From positions 16,931-80,930 of the forward strand of contig JAICWX010000002.1 of assembly GCA_025934635.1 (NCBI GenBank): DNA of 64,000 nucleotides. Reading direction: 5' to 3'. How positions within the stretch are numbered: the first letter of the stretch is position 1; every line of letters begins with the position of its first letter. The stretch is from Streptosporangiaceae bacterium (lineage in GTDB: Bacteria; Actinomycetota; Actinomycetes; Streptosporangiales; Streptosporangiaceae). The translations under genes and the position numbers were made by a program. Below the pieces are notes generated by a model, which had not been told where the DNA came from, did no database searches, and saw nothing but the letters and a program-made list of their open reading frames with translations. Below are positions 22,855-31,321 of the stretch, piece by piece.

Positions 22855-23722
22855 CGAACAAGTATGGCGGGCGGCCGGTGACGCCGGGGGTGCAGGCGAA
22901 GATGTCGCCGGCGTGGGGCTGCGCGGCTATCTCGGCCGGGGTGAAGTTCTCCCGGGCGGTCGTGATGTAGAGGGTGCCCAGGTCCGCGCCGCCGAAGGCG
23001 GCCGAGGTGACCTGGGTGACCGGGAGCTTCACGACCGTGTCCAGGCGGCCGTCGGGCGTGTAGCGGCGCAGTTCACCGGAGCCCCACACGGCGAGCCACA
23101 GGCCGCCCTCGGCGTCGAGGGTCAGGCCGTCGGGCAGGCCGCCGGAGACCGGGATGAACTGGCGCCGGGCGGACAGCGCGCCGGTATCGGGATCGCTGTC
23201 GAACACGTCCACTCCCCCGCCGTAGCTGTCCGCGAAGTAGAACGTCTGGCGGTCATCGGCCCAGTCCAGGCCGTTGGAGAGCCCGATGCCGCCGAGCAGC
23301 TCGGTGACCGAGCCGTCGGGGGCGAGCCGGTACAGGGCGCACGGCGGGCCCTTGTCGGCCAGCGTGCAGGTTCCGGCCCAGAAGCTCCCCCACGGGTCCG
23401 GCTTGCCGTCGTTGAACCGGAACACGCTCCCGTCGACCGCGAAGTCACCCAGCCGCCGCAGGTCGCTGCCGTCGTCGCCGGCCAGCGCGAAATGGTCGGC
23501 CAGCGCGAGGACCAGGCCGCCGTCGCGGGTCAGGCCGGCGGTGCCGAGCTCGCCGCCGGTCTCGAACCAGGTGTGCCCGGCGGTGGCCGGGTCGAGCGCG
23601 TGCACCTGGCCGCGCAGGATGTCCACCCAGCGCAGCTGGCCGTGAGCGGCGTCCCAGAACGGTCCCTCGGCCAGCTCGCACTGGGCCGGGACCGCGAGCT
23701 CGGCATCCAGGGTTCTCGTCAT
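22847..23722 (-). CDS. SMP-30/gluconolactonase-family protein
   Basis: This six-bladed beta-propeller hydrolase has 291 residues from the ATG at 23722. Family hallmarks are CELAEGPFWDAAHGQLRWVDI with the first metal-ligand Glu, FNDGKPDPWGSFWAGTC with the Asn/Asp ligand, SNGLDWADDRQTFYFADS, and GLPDGLTLDAEGGLWLAVW. Members hydrolyse sugar lactones (gluconolactone, arabinolactone) in aldose oxidation. It is the first gene of a pair with a Nudix hydrolase. Confidence 0.9.
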   Translation of the reverse strand: MTRTLDAELAVPAQCELAEGPFWDAAHGQLRWVDILRGQVHALDPATAGHTWFETGGELGTAGLTRDGGLVLALADHFALAGDDGSDLRRLGDFAVDGSVFRFNDGKPDPWGSFWAGTCTLADKGPPCALYRLAPDGSVTELLGGIGLSNGLDWADDRQTFYFADSYGGGVDVFDSDPDTGALSARRQFIPVSGGLPDGLTLDAEGGLWLAVWGSGELRRYTPDGRLDTVVKLPVTQVTSAAFGGADLGTLYITTARENFTPAEIAAQPHAGDIFACTPGVTGRPPYLFGA

Positions 23723-23768
23723 GACGCGCGCCTCCTGTCGTTTTTCGTTCCCCACCAGTACCACACGG

Positions 23769-24521
23769 TCAGGTGATGCCGGTGAGGTGGATCCAGCGGC
23801 GGACGCACTCGGCGAAGAAGGCCTCGCGGTCGCCTGGTTCCTCGCCGACCACGCCGTGCAGCTGTCCGTAGAGCTCGAACGAGACGACGCCGAACAGGTT
23901 CGTCCACACCATGAGCGCGCGCTGGACGAGTGCGGCGGGAACGCCGGGCGGCAGGTAGGAACGGATCGGGGCGACGGCGGCCGCGACGGGCTGGGCCTCC
24001 GCGTCCTTGGTGTCCGCGTCCGGGAGGCGGCCCGCCAGCGCGGCCTCGACGACGATCCGGAGCAGCAGGGCGGTGACCCGGGAGGCGGGCCGCACGGTGT
24101 CGGCCGGGGCCACGTAGCCGGGGACGGGCGAGCCGTAGATCAGCGCGTACTCGTTCGGGTGGGCCAGGGCCCAGGCCCGGACGGCCGTGCAGGCGGCGGC
24201 GAGGCGGCCGGCCAGGTCGTCCCGGTCGACGGTCGCCTCGCCGGCCTCGGCGGCGGTCCCGAGCGAGTCGTAGGCGTCGATGATCAGCCGGGTCAGCAGC
24301 TCGTCGCGGCTGCTGAAGTAGCGGTACAGGGCGGAGGAGGCCATGCCGAGGTCCCGGGCGATGGCCCGCAGGCTCAGCGCCGGGGCGCCGTCGGTCGCCA
24401 GGTAGCCGCGGGCCGCCTTCAGGATCTCCGCGGTGATCTCCGCCCGGGCGCGCTCGCGGGCCGTCCGCGGCGCTGACGGCGGCCCTGCGGTCCGGCTGGC
24501 CTGGTCGTTCGCATCGCTCAT
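23769..24521 (-). CDS. TetR-family transcriptional regulator
   Basis: A protein of 250 residues from the ATG at 24521. The N-terminal TetR HTH is at about 27-72 (ITAEILKAARGYLATDGAPALSLRAIARDLGMASSALYRYFSSRDELLTRLI) and the C-terminal ligand domain resembles TetR_C_13/WHG (HPNEYALIYGSPVPGY). It is divergent from an NAD-dependent epimerase-like gene. The intergenic region has three AGAGC-containing dyads, so the epimerase gene is the probable target. Confidence 0.92.
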   Translation of the reverse strand: MSDANDQASRTAGPPSAPRTARERARAEITAEILKAARGYLATDGAPALSLRAIARDLGMASSALYRYFSSRDELLTRLIIDAYDSLGTAAEAGEATVDRDDLAGRLAAACTAVRAWALAHPNEYALIYGSPVPGYVAPADTVRPASRVTALLLRIVVEAALAGRLPDADTKDAEAQPVAAAVAPIRSYLPPGVPAALVQRALMVWTNLFGVVSFELYGQLHGVVGEEPGDREAFFAECVRRWIHLTGIT

Positions 24522-24563
24522 CCGCCGATGATCGCACGAGATCGAGATCGGCGGCAACAATTG

Positions 24564-24640
24564 AGAGCAGTGCTCTTGCTTTTAGGTCAGGATCGCCTAC
24601 CATCGAATCGAGAGCGATGCTCACTAATGAGAGCATTAGT
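24564..24640. promoter_or_regulatory. Candidate TetR operators
   Basis: Three dyads lie in the divergent intergenic region: AGAGCA-G-TGCTCT (24564-24576, perfect), GAGC-GAT-GCTC (24612-24622), and ACTAATG-AGAG-CATTAGT (24623-24640, perfect 7-bp arms). The last two lie 16-44 bases upstream of the epimerase start codon. Confidence 0.55.
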
Positions 24641-24655
24641 CACGTGGAGGGTTCG

Positions 24656-25639
24656 ATGAGCGAATCAGGTCTGGTTATCGGCGCGGGCGTGATCGGCAGC
24701 CGGGTCGCCCAGCTGCTCGCCGAGCGCGGAGATCGTGTCACGGTGGTCAGCAGGCGCGGCTCGTCCCCGGCGGGGTCCGGCCCGCGGGACGGGGTTCCCG
24801 GGGTCACTCACGTGGCCGCCGACGCGGCGGACGCGGCGGCGATGGCCCGGCTGGCCGAGGGGGCGGCCGTCGTCTACAACTGCGTGAACCCGCCGTATCA
24901 CCGCTGGCCGGCCGACTGGCCGCCGATCGCCGCCAGCGTGCTGGCCGCCGCCGAACGCAGCGGGGCGGTGCTGGTCACGCTGTCGAACCTGTACGGCTAC
25001 GGTCCCGCGGGCCGCTCCCTGGGCGTCGGCGCGTACGACGAGGCGCACCCGATGACCGAGGCTACGCCGCTGGCCGCGACCGGGGCCAAGGGACGGATCC
25101 GGGCTCGCGTCTGGCAGGACGCGCTCGCCGCGCACCAGGCCGGGCGGGTCCGGGCGGCCGAGGTCCGCGCCTCCGATTTCGTCGGTCCCGGCGCGCAGAG
25201 CGCGCTGGGCGAACGGGTCCTCGGGCGGATCCGCCACGGGCGGGGCGTCTCGGTGCTCGGCCGGGCCGACCAGCCGCATACCTGGTCGTTTACCGGCGAC
25301 GTGGCCGGGATGCTGGTGGTGGCGGGCAGCGATCCCCGTGCCTGGGGGCGGGCCTGGCATGCGCCGTCGAACGAGCCGCGCAGCCAGCGCGAGGCCGTGA
25401 ATGACCTCGCGCTGGCGGCCGGAGCCGGGTCAGGCCGGGTCCGCGTCGGCACCGTGCCTTCGGTGCTGCTGCGCGGGATCGGGCTGGTCTCGCCGCTGAT
25501 GCGCGAGCTGCGGGAGACCGAGTACCAGTTCCGCGACGCCTTCGTCATGGACTCCTCGGCCGCCCAGGCGGCCTTCGGCCTGAAGCCGACACCCTGGGAT
25601 GAGGTCGTGTCCGCGACGGTCAGGCCTGCTAGTCAGTGA
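24656..25639 (+). CDS. NAD(P)-dependent epimerase/dehydratase-like protein
   Basis: This Rossmann-fold protein has 327 residues from the ATG at 24656, which has a GGAGGG nine bases upstream. The dinucleotide motif is LVIGAGVIGSRVAQLLAERG, and VTLSNLYGYGPAG resembles the catalytic Tyr region of extended short-chain dehydrogenases, though the YxxxK motif is not clean. The substrate is unknown. It is divergent from a TetR gene with shared candidate operators, and its 3' end overlaps a convergent small gene by 11 bp. Confidence 0.85.
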   Translation: MSESGLVIGAGVIGSRVAQLLAERGDRVTVVSRRGSSPAGSGPRDGVPGVTHVAADAADAAAMARLAEGAAVVYNCVNPPYHRWPADWPPIAASVLAAAERSGAVLVTLSNLYGYGPAGRSLGVGAYDEAHPMTEATPLAATGAKGRIRARVWQDALAAHQAGRVRAAEVRASDFVGPGAQSALGERVLGRIRHGRGVSVLGRADQPHTWSFTGDVAGMLVVAGSDPRAWGRAWHAPSNEPRSQREAVNDLALAAGAGSGRVRVGTVPSVLLRGIGLVSPLMRELRETEYQFRDAFVMDSSAAQAAFGLKPTPWDEVVSATVRPASQ

Positions 25640-25931
25640 AGAACCGGTACGAACCCACTTCGGTGAAGGCCTGCGCGACCGGGGGCTCCTCGCAGCGCTC
25701 CCTGATGCCGGCCTGGAACTCACCGAAGGCCCTGATCTCGAGGATCGGGCTCGGATCGCGCTCGGACTGGGTGATGTGAACGAAGGTCACCTCGTCGTCC
25801 AGCCGCAGCGTGGTGTACCGGAAGCCGTCGGGCTTGGTGCGGTGAAGTTCGGCGTAGACGGCGCGGACGAGCTCGGCGTTGGCTTCGGCCTGGCCGGGCT
25901 TGGTCCGGTAGCGGATGATGCTCTGTGGCAT
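25629..25931 (-). CDS. Small dimeric alpha-beta barrel-like protein (100 residues)
   Basis: The sequence MPQSIIRYRTKPGQAEANAE, with later LDDEVTFVHITQSERD and FGEFQAGIRERCEEPP, has the size and strand-helix rhythm of antibiotic-biosynthesis-monooxygenase/stress-responsive barrel proteins. No catalytic residues can be assigned. An AGGAG six bases before the ATG supports the start. It lies 2 bp after the MFS transporter stop on the same strand, so it is cotranscribed with it. Confidence 0.75.
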   Translation of the reverse strand: MPQSIIRYRTKPGQAEANAELVRAVYAELHRTKPDGFRYTTLRLDDEVTFVHITQSERDPSPILEIRAFGEFQAGIRERCEEPPVAQAFTEVGSYRFFTD

Positions 25932-25933
25932 GG

Positions 25934-27364
25934 CTAGCTCCTGATCTTGATCTTGGATGGACGGTTTTCTGCTGGTACTGGTGACGGGGCCAGAGCGCGG
26001 CCGGGGATGATCAGGCCGGCCAGCGCGCCGAGCAGGGCCAGGCCGGCGCAGGCACCCATGGCCGGGCCGAAGCCATTGACGAACGTGGCAGGCGATCCGT
26101 AGCGACCGCCGGCGGCGAAGACGACGGCGCAGATCGCGACGCCGAACACCCCGCCGAGCTGGCGGAGCATGTTGATGGTGCCGGAGGCCTGGCCGATGGC
26201 GGCGGGCGGCACGGCGGTCATCACCGCGCTCATCGTGGCCGGAATCGCCACCGACACCCCGCAGCCCGCCAGCAGCAGCGGCGCGACCAGGTACCCGTAG
26301 GGCAGGCCGGGCCGGGCGATCAGCGCGATCCAGGTCATGGCGCCGGCCGTCACGGCCAGGCCGCCTGCGATCAGCGGCCGCTCCCCCACCCGGCCGATGA
26401 GCGCCCCGGCGAACGGCGCGATCACGGCCAGCGTGGCCCAGCCGGGCAGCAGCCGCAGCCCGGCGCCGAGCGGGCCGTAGCCCAGGCCGGTTTCCAGGAA
26501 CTGGGCCATAAAGAACACCATGGCCATGAGCACGGCGAAGATGGCGAAGGTGGCCGCGTTCCCGGCCGCGACGGGCCGCGAGCGGAACAGCCGCACCGGC
26601 ACCATCGGGGCAGCGACCCGTAGTTCCCAGGCGACGAAGGCCGCCGCCAGCACGAGGCCGGCCGCGAGCGGGCCGGTGATCTCGGGGCTGGCCCAGCCCA
26701 GGCTGCTGGCGCGGATCAGGGCCCAGACGATGCCGAGGGCGCCGCCGGTGGCCAGGATGAGTCCGGCTGGATCGAGGCGGGCGGGAACTCGTTCGGTCGC
26801 TGGGATCTTGATTTTTATCAGCGGGATCATGAGCAGGCCGATAGGGACGTTCAGCCAGAAGATCCACGGCCAGTTCAGGCCCTGGGTGACCGCGCCGCCG
26901 ACGACCGGGCCGGCCAGCACCGCGATCCCGGTCACGCTGCTGAAGATCCCGAGCGCCCAGGCCCGGCGCTGCGGCGGGAACGCGGCGGACAGCAGGGCCA
27001 GGGCCAGCGGGAGCATCAGCGCCGCGCCCGCGCCCTGCACGGCGCGGGCCGCGATCAGGGCGGTGGCGTTCGGCGCCAGCGCGCAGGCGGCCGAGGCCGC
27101 GGCGAACAGGCCGACCCCGGCGGCCAGCATCCGCCGCCGGCCCAGCCGCTCCCCCAGCGCCGCGCCGGTCAGCAGCAGCACGGCGAAGCTCAGCGTGTAG
27201 GCGCTCACCGTCCACTCCAGGGTGGCCAGCGAGGCATGCAGTTTCAGCCGGATCACCGGCAGCGCCGTCGCCACCACCTGGGTGTCCAGTGACACCATCA
27301 GCGACGCCGCCGAGGTCAGCGCCAGCACCCAGCGCTGTCCTCCCGACGTTTGGTTCGTGCTCAC
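25934..27364 (-). CDS. MFS drug efflux transporter, DHA2 (14-TM, EmrB/QacA) family
   Basis: This protein has 476 residues from GTG 27364, which has a strong GAGGAGG site. It has about 14 hydrophobic segments. Motifs include LDTQVVATALPVIRLKL (motif D1 of DHA2), GERLGRRRML (motif A) and VLAGPVVGGAVTQ (antiporter motif C). It would export drugs or toxic metabolites using the proton gradient. It is divergent from an ECF sigma gene only 72 bp away and is followed by a 100-residue protein, so the sigma factor may drive it. Confidence 0.93.
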   Translation of the reverse strand: MSTNQTSGGQRWVLALTSAASLMVSLDTQVVATALPVIRLKLHASLATLEWTVSAYTLSFAVLLLTGAALGERLGRRRMLAAGVGLFAAASAACALAPNATALIAARAVQGAGAALMLPLALALLSAAFPPQRRAWALGIFSSVTGIAVLAGPVVGGAVTQGLNWPWIFWLNVPIGLLMIPLIKIKIPATERVPARLDPAGLILATGGALGIVWALIRASSLGWASPEITGPLAAGLVLAAAFVAWELRVAAPMVPVRLFRSRPVAAGNAATFAIFAVLMAMVFFMAQFLETGLGYGPLGAGLRLLPGWATLAVIAPFAGALIGRVGERPLIAGGLAVTAGAMTWIALIARPGLPYGYLVAPLLLAGCGVSVAIPATMSAVMTAVPPAAIGQASGTINMLRQLGGVFGVAICAVVFAAGGRYGSPATFVNGFGPAMGACAGLALLGALAGLIIPGRALAPSPVPAENRPSKIKIRS

Positions 27365-27436
27365 GTTGTCCTCCTCGTGGTCTGTCACTAGGTACTGACA
27401 CCGGGCTTCCGGCCGACTGAGCGATGACTTTCGCCC

Positions 27437-28474
27437 GTGCGCGGTGTCTGTACCTTCGTGGCGACTGAGGCGACGCTGGAGCAGGCCCGGGGCGGGGACG
27501 ACCGGGCGTTCGGTGAGCTGACCGATCCGTACCTGGGTGAGCTGCGGCTGCACTGCTACCGGATCCTCGGTTCGGTGCAGGACGCGGAGGATGTCCTGCA
27601 GGAGACACTGCTGGCCGCCTGGCGGGGGCTCGGCCAGTACGAGCAGCGGGCATCGCTGCGCACCTGGCTGTACCGGATCGCGACGAACCGGTGCCTGAAC
27701 GCGCTGCGGGCCAGCGAACGCCGGCCGCGGCCGGTGCCCGCCGGGCCGGACTTCCTCACCGTGGAGCCGACCCGGCGGGGTGAGCCGGTGTGGCTGGAGC
27801 CCTACCCGGATGCCCTGCTCGAGGGACTTCCCGATACGGGGGCGGGTCCCGAGGCGCAGTACGAGGCCAAGGAGTCGGTGGCGCTGGCCTTTGTCACCGC
27901 CGTCCAGCACCTGCCGCCGCGGCAGCGGGCCGTGCTCGTGCTCCGGGACGTGCTGGGGTTCCGGGCCGCTGAGGTGGCGGACATGCTGGAGAGCAGCGAG
28001 GCCTCGGTGAACAGCGCGCTGCAGCGGGCGCGGGCGACGATGGCCCAGCGGCTGCCGGGACCGGGGCGGGAGCGGGCACCGCTGCCGCGTTCGGCTCGAG
28101 AGCGAGACGTCGCCGGGCGGTTCGCCACCGCGTTCGCTCTTGATGACATCGACGCGGTGGTCGCGCTGCTGACCGAGGATGCCTGGCTCACCATGCCGCC
28201 GGCGACGCTGGAGTTTCAGGGCGCCGAGGCGATCGGGGGCTTCTTGCGGGATATCCGCACGTGGCGGGGACTGCGGCGGTACCGGCTGGTGCCGGTGCGG
28301 GCTAACGGGCAGCCGGCGTTCGGGTGTTACCTGCGGGAGGGCTCGGCTGGGGTGTTCGGCGCGCACGGGATGATGGTGCTGACGCTGGAAGGCGACCGGA
28401 TCGCGGCGCTGACGCGGTTCGTGGACAACGGGAACCTGGCGAGGTTCGGTCTGCCGCTGGCGCTCGAGGGGTAG
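27437..28474 (+). CDS. ECF sigma factor with SnoaL-like C-terminal domain (TIGR02960/SigG type)
   Basis: A protein of 345 residues. Region 2 is at about 25-90 (LTDPYLGELRLHCYRILGSVQDAEDVLQETLLAAWRGL, ASLRTWLYRIATNRCLNAL), region 4 at about 155-205 (LPPRQRAVLVLRDVLGFRAAEVADMLESSEASVNSALQRAR), and a SnoaL_2-like domain at about 225-340. In this ECF group the fused C-terminal domain replaces an anti-sigma factor in controlling activity. GTG 27458 is an alternative start closer to family N-termini. It is divergent from the MFS gene. A decayed relative lies at 39801-40547. Confidence 0.92.
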   Translation: MRGVCTFVATEATLEQARGGDDRAFGELTDPYLGELRLHCYRILGSVQDAEDVLQETLLAAWRGLGQYEQRASLRTWLYRIATNRCLNALRASERRPRPVPAGPDFLTVEPTRRGEPVWLEPYPDALLEGLPDTGAGPEAQYEAKESVALAFVTAVQHLPPRQRAVLVLRDVLGFRAAEVADMLESSEASVNSALQRARATMAQRLPGPGRERAPLPRSARERDVAGRFATAFALDDIDAVVALLTEDAWLTMPPATLEFQGAEAIGGFLRDIRTWRGLRRYRLVPVRANGQPAFGCYLREGSAGVFGAHGMMVLTLEGDRIAALTRFVDNGNLARFGLPLALEG

Positions 28475-28663
28475 CCGAGGCTAGGGCGTGTCCCGTAACC
28501 CCCCGTTGGACTTCCCCCTCGCCGCGTGGGCGGCGTTCACGGCTGCCCTGAAGGGCTAGACGCAGGGGAAGGCCCTAGCCGTGACAGATCAGGACCGGTG
28601 GGGGTGGCTTCGGGAGTGCGCAGAGGAGGCGCGGCTCTGGTAGCATCTCGGCGAGGCATTAAA

Positions 28664-28735
28664 GGGCCGTTGGCGCAGCGGGAGCGCGTCTCCCTGACAC
28701 GGAGAAGGTCACTGGTTCAAATCCAGTACGGCCCA
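28664..28735 (+). tRNA. tRNA-Val (anticodon GAC)
   Basis: The 72-nt cloverleaf has acceptor stem GGGCCGT/ACGGCCC, discriminator A, anticodon stem-loop TCTCC-CTGACAC-GGAGA giving GAC, and T-arm CTGGTTCAAATCCAG. CCA is encoded at 28736-28738. A strong terminator follows at once. Confidence 0.95.
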
Positions 28736-28739
28736 CCAG

Positions 28740-28783
28740 GAATAAGGCCATGACACCCCCAGGGGGGTGGCATGGCCTTATTC
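28740..28783 (+). terminator. Terminator hairpin of tRNA-Val(GAC)
   Basis: A 21-bp near-perfect stem (28740-28760 with 28763-28783) has one mismatch and a tiny loop. The sequence after the stem on the plus strand is GTTG, with no long T-run, but A+T pairs (AATAA/TTATT) form the base of the stem. Confidence 0.7.
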
Positions 28784-28826
28784 GTTGCCGCCAGGTTCTT
28801 AAGTGGCGGGTCCCCGCTCGGGCCGG

Positions 28827-30365
28827 CTAAAGGTACTCGGCCAGGGGAAAGGACCGGTGGGCGCGGGGCGGCACCAGGTAGTTCTGGCGGTGGGTGGTGT
28901 GCAGGTACTGGTTGAAGCCGGCCTGGGTGCGCACGTTGAGATTGAGGTTCGCTCCGCTCGGGTAACGCCCGTCCATGGCCTGCCGGGCCCGGTGGAAGGC
29001 GTCGCTGGTGGGGGTGAAGGCGATGAAATGCAGGCTGGCCGCCGGGGTGTTCGAGTAGCCGTCGCCGACTGGGTCGGACGTGTAGAAGAACGGGTTGTCC
29101 AGGGAGTCGAAGTCGCTGCGCTGGGGAATGGAGGTGCCCGCGACGTAGGAGTTGCCGTAATTGTCGGTCAGCGCCGAGCCGAGCCTGGTGACGGGCTGCA
29201 GGCTCTCGCTGTGGCCCACCGCCCCGTTGGCCTGGAGGTCGTTGCTGACCTGGGCTTGCGTCTTGGTCTGGGCGGGGCCTTCCGGCACCACCTGCGTCGG
29301 CGTCGGCACCCTCAGGCTGGTGTCGAAGGCCTGGCTGACCCGGTTGCTGTCCTTCAGCTGATACCAGCCCGCCAGGTCCAGGTAGAGGTGGGACAGGTGC
29401 ATCGCGGTGCCGTGCATGAAATACCCGCCGGGCCACTGGTCGGTGAGACCGGGGAGCGTTTCCATGTTCGCGATGACGCCGTGGCCGATGGAGTCGGCCT
29501 GCGTCGAGGCAAAGCCCATGAACAGCTCGGCGTTGTCGGGAATGGCGCCGGCGCCGGGGATGCCGCCGCTCAGCGCCATCTGCTTGGGCAGGCTCTGGTT
29601 GCCGCCGAAGCCGCCTCCCACGAAACCCTTCCGGATGCTGGTCACCGTGAACAGGCTGCCCGCTTGCCCGGAACCGGTGCCGAAGATGGCGTTGGCCCCC
29701 GCCGTCACGTTGGCCAGCGAGTCGCTGCGCAGCAGCACGGCGACCTGGTTTTGCTCCAGACGCAGGTGCGGAGCACCGGGGAAACCGGCGGGCGGCGTAT
29801 CGCTCGGGAACTGCACGGCGTCGATGACGGCCCGGACCGTCTGCCCGGCCGTGCTGGAGGCGCGGTGGTCGACCGGAAGGTAATCGGGGTAGCTGGTGCC
29901 AGCCGGGAAGTAGGTGGATTTGTGCTTCAGCACCGGGACGTAGGCCTGGAAATAGGGCAGGCCCCACGCGACGGTCACGCCAAGTCCGGCCGGAGTGGAC
30001 GGGTCATAGTCCTGGTCGAGCTGGCTGAGGGTGGTCTCCAGGAGGTTCTTGGCGGCCGCCACCGAAGGTGCGTTCTTCGACACGTTCAGCCTGGCCGTGA
30101 CCACCTGGAAGTGCAGCGGGGGCACCACCACGTTCACCGACCCCTGGCCGCTTTGCTGGATTCCCTTGAAGTTGACCGGGATCGTCTGCAAGTTCATCAG
30201 GTGCTGCTCGGGGGTCAGGCTGGCGGTGGCGGCCTGGGTGGCCACGCGGACGGCACGGCCTTGAACCTGATCGACTCGCTCGTAGATGCCCGCCGACGCC
30301 AGCACCGCGGTCAGGCCGCCTGCTTTGGCCGTGCTCACCAGGAAACGCCTACGGGTGACGCTCAC
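28827..30365 (-). CDS. Tat-exported secreted protein, distantly DyP-peroxidase-like
   Basis: A protein of 512 residues. The N-terminus VTRRRFLVSTAKAGGLTAVLASA is a twin-arginine signal, so the folded protein is exported. The C-terminal part (LHFIAFTPTSDAFHRARQAM then NYLVPPRAHRSFPLAEYL) has the rhythm of the second half of dye-decolorising peroxidases. The catalytic GxxDG motif is not present where expected (near SGGIPGAGAIPDNAELFMGF), and no proximal heme His can be assigned. It may be a cofactor-free relative or a separate family. It is a single-gene unit. Confidence 0.7.
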   Translation of the reverse strand: MSVTRRRFLVSTAKAGGLTAVLASAGIYERVDQVQGRAVRVATQAATASLTPEQHLMNLQTIPVNFKGIQQSGQGSVNVVVPPLHFQVVTARLNVSKNAPSVAAAKNLLETTLSQLDQDYDPSTPAGLGVTVAWGLPYFQAYVPVLKHKSTYFPAGTSYPDYLPVDHRASSTAGQTVRAVIDAVQFPSDTPPAGFPGAPHLRLEQNQVAVLLRSDSLANVTAGANAIFGTGSGQAGSLFTVTSIRKGFVGGGFGGNQSLPKQMALSGGIPGAGAIPDNAELFMGFASTQADSIGHGVIANMETLPGLTDQWPGGYFMHGTAMHLSHLYLDLAGWYQLKDSNRVSQAFDTSLRVPTPTQVVPEGPAQTKTQAQVSNDLQANGAVGHSESLQPVTRLGSALTDNYGNSYVAGTSIPQRSDFDSLDNPFFYTSDPVGDGYSNTPAASLHFIAFTPTSDAFHRARQAMDGRYPSGANLNLNVRTQAGFNQYLHTTHRQNYLVPPRAHRSFPLAEYL

Positions 30366-30529
30366 CAGGACCCCTCCTCACCGGCCCAGACCCGGTTCTG
30401 CAGCCGTCCTGGGACAGTAGCAGAGAGCGCTCATAACCGATCGAAAGTCACCAAAATGGGGCTTAGCGCGGTGCGCGACGGCACGCTGATCGTGGTGGCC
30501 GAGTCAAACCGTGACCATACTCTGATGGC

Positions 30530-31216
30530 GTGGTCGACCGGGATGTAGATGACGCGCTGGCGCGGAGCTTCCTTGCGGACCTGCCGGCCGAGCTGACCGG
30601 CAGGTTGCGGGCTGAGGGAGAGCGGGCCGACTACCCAGCAGGCACGACGGTGTACCGGGCCGGTGACGATCCGCGGGCGGCGCTGGTGGTCCGGGGGCTG
30701 ATCCGGGTTTACCTGAGCTCCCCGGCCGGCCGGCAGATTACCGTTCGCTACGCCCGGCCCGGCGATGTGCTGGGGATCGCGGTGCTCGTGGGCGGGCCGG
30801 CCGGCACGGGCGTCCAGACGGTAGATCCCTCGAGCGTGTTCCGGATCAGCGCGCGGACCCTGACCGAGGCGGCACGGCGCGATGCCCGGGTGGCCTGGAT
30901 CATGGCCGAGGAGCTGAACCGGCGGCTGTATGAGGTGCTGGAGCAGACCGCCGTCAACGCGTTCGGGTCGGTCCGCCAGCGCGTCGCCACCCACCTGCTC
31001 GATCTCGCCTCCGACCGGCAGCGGCCTGGCGACCGCCTGGTGGCCCCCGTGTCGCAGCAGGAACTGGCGGATGCAACCGGGTCGGTCCGCGAGGTGGTGG
31101 CCCGGGCGCTGCGTGACCTGCGCGCGGCCGGGATCGTGGCCACTACGGCGGACAGCGTCGTGATCCTCGACCCGGCCCGGCTGTACGCCGAGTCCGGCGG
31201 CCCGGCGGCCCTGTGA
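30530..31216 (+). CDS. Crp/Fnr-family transcriptional regulator
   Basis: This 228-residue protein has an N-terminal cNMP-binding-like barrel (about 15-125: GTTVYRAGDDPRAALVVRGLIRVYLSSPAGRQITVRYARPGDVLGI) and a C-terminal winged HTH (about 150-215: GSVRQRVATHLLDLAS, VSQQELADATGSVREVVARALRDLRAAGIV). No N-terminal Cys cluster for an iron-sulfur centre is present. The residues expected for cAMP binding are not conserved (GDVLGIAVLVGG in place of the GE..L....R block), so the effector may differ. It may control the following saccharopine-like/hydrolase pair. Confidence 0.9.
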   Translation: MVDRDVDDALARSFLADLPAELTGRLRAEGERADYPAGTTVYRAGDDPRAALVVRGLIRVYLSSPAGRQITVRYARPGDVLGIAVLVGGPAGTGVQTVDPSSVFRISARTLTEAARRDARVAWIMAEELNRRLYEVLEQTAVNAFGSVRQRVATHLLDLASDRQRPGDRLVAPVSQQELADATGSVREVVARALRDLRAAGIVATTADSVVILDPARLYAESGGPAAL

Positions 31217-31321
31217 CTTTAGTCGTCCGGCGCACGACTGAGGTCACTGACGCAGCGGTGCGGCGGCGGCAGCCTGGGTGGGTCAGGCCCGGGCGCGGGT
31301 TCAGCCGACGAGAGGTGCGCC

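Noticed and set aside
28475..28663. Insertion-sequence end near gtgtcccgtaac before tRNA-Val(GAC)
   Set aside because: No transposase fragment or matching inverted end could be found in the window.
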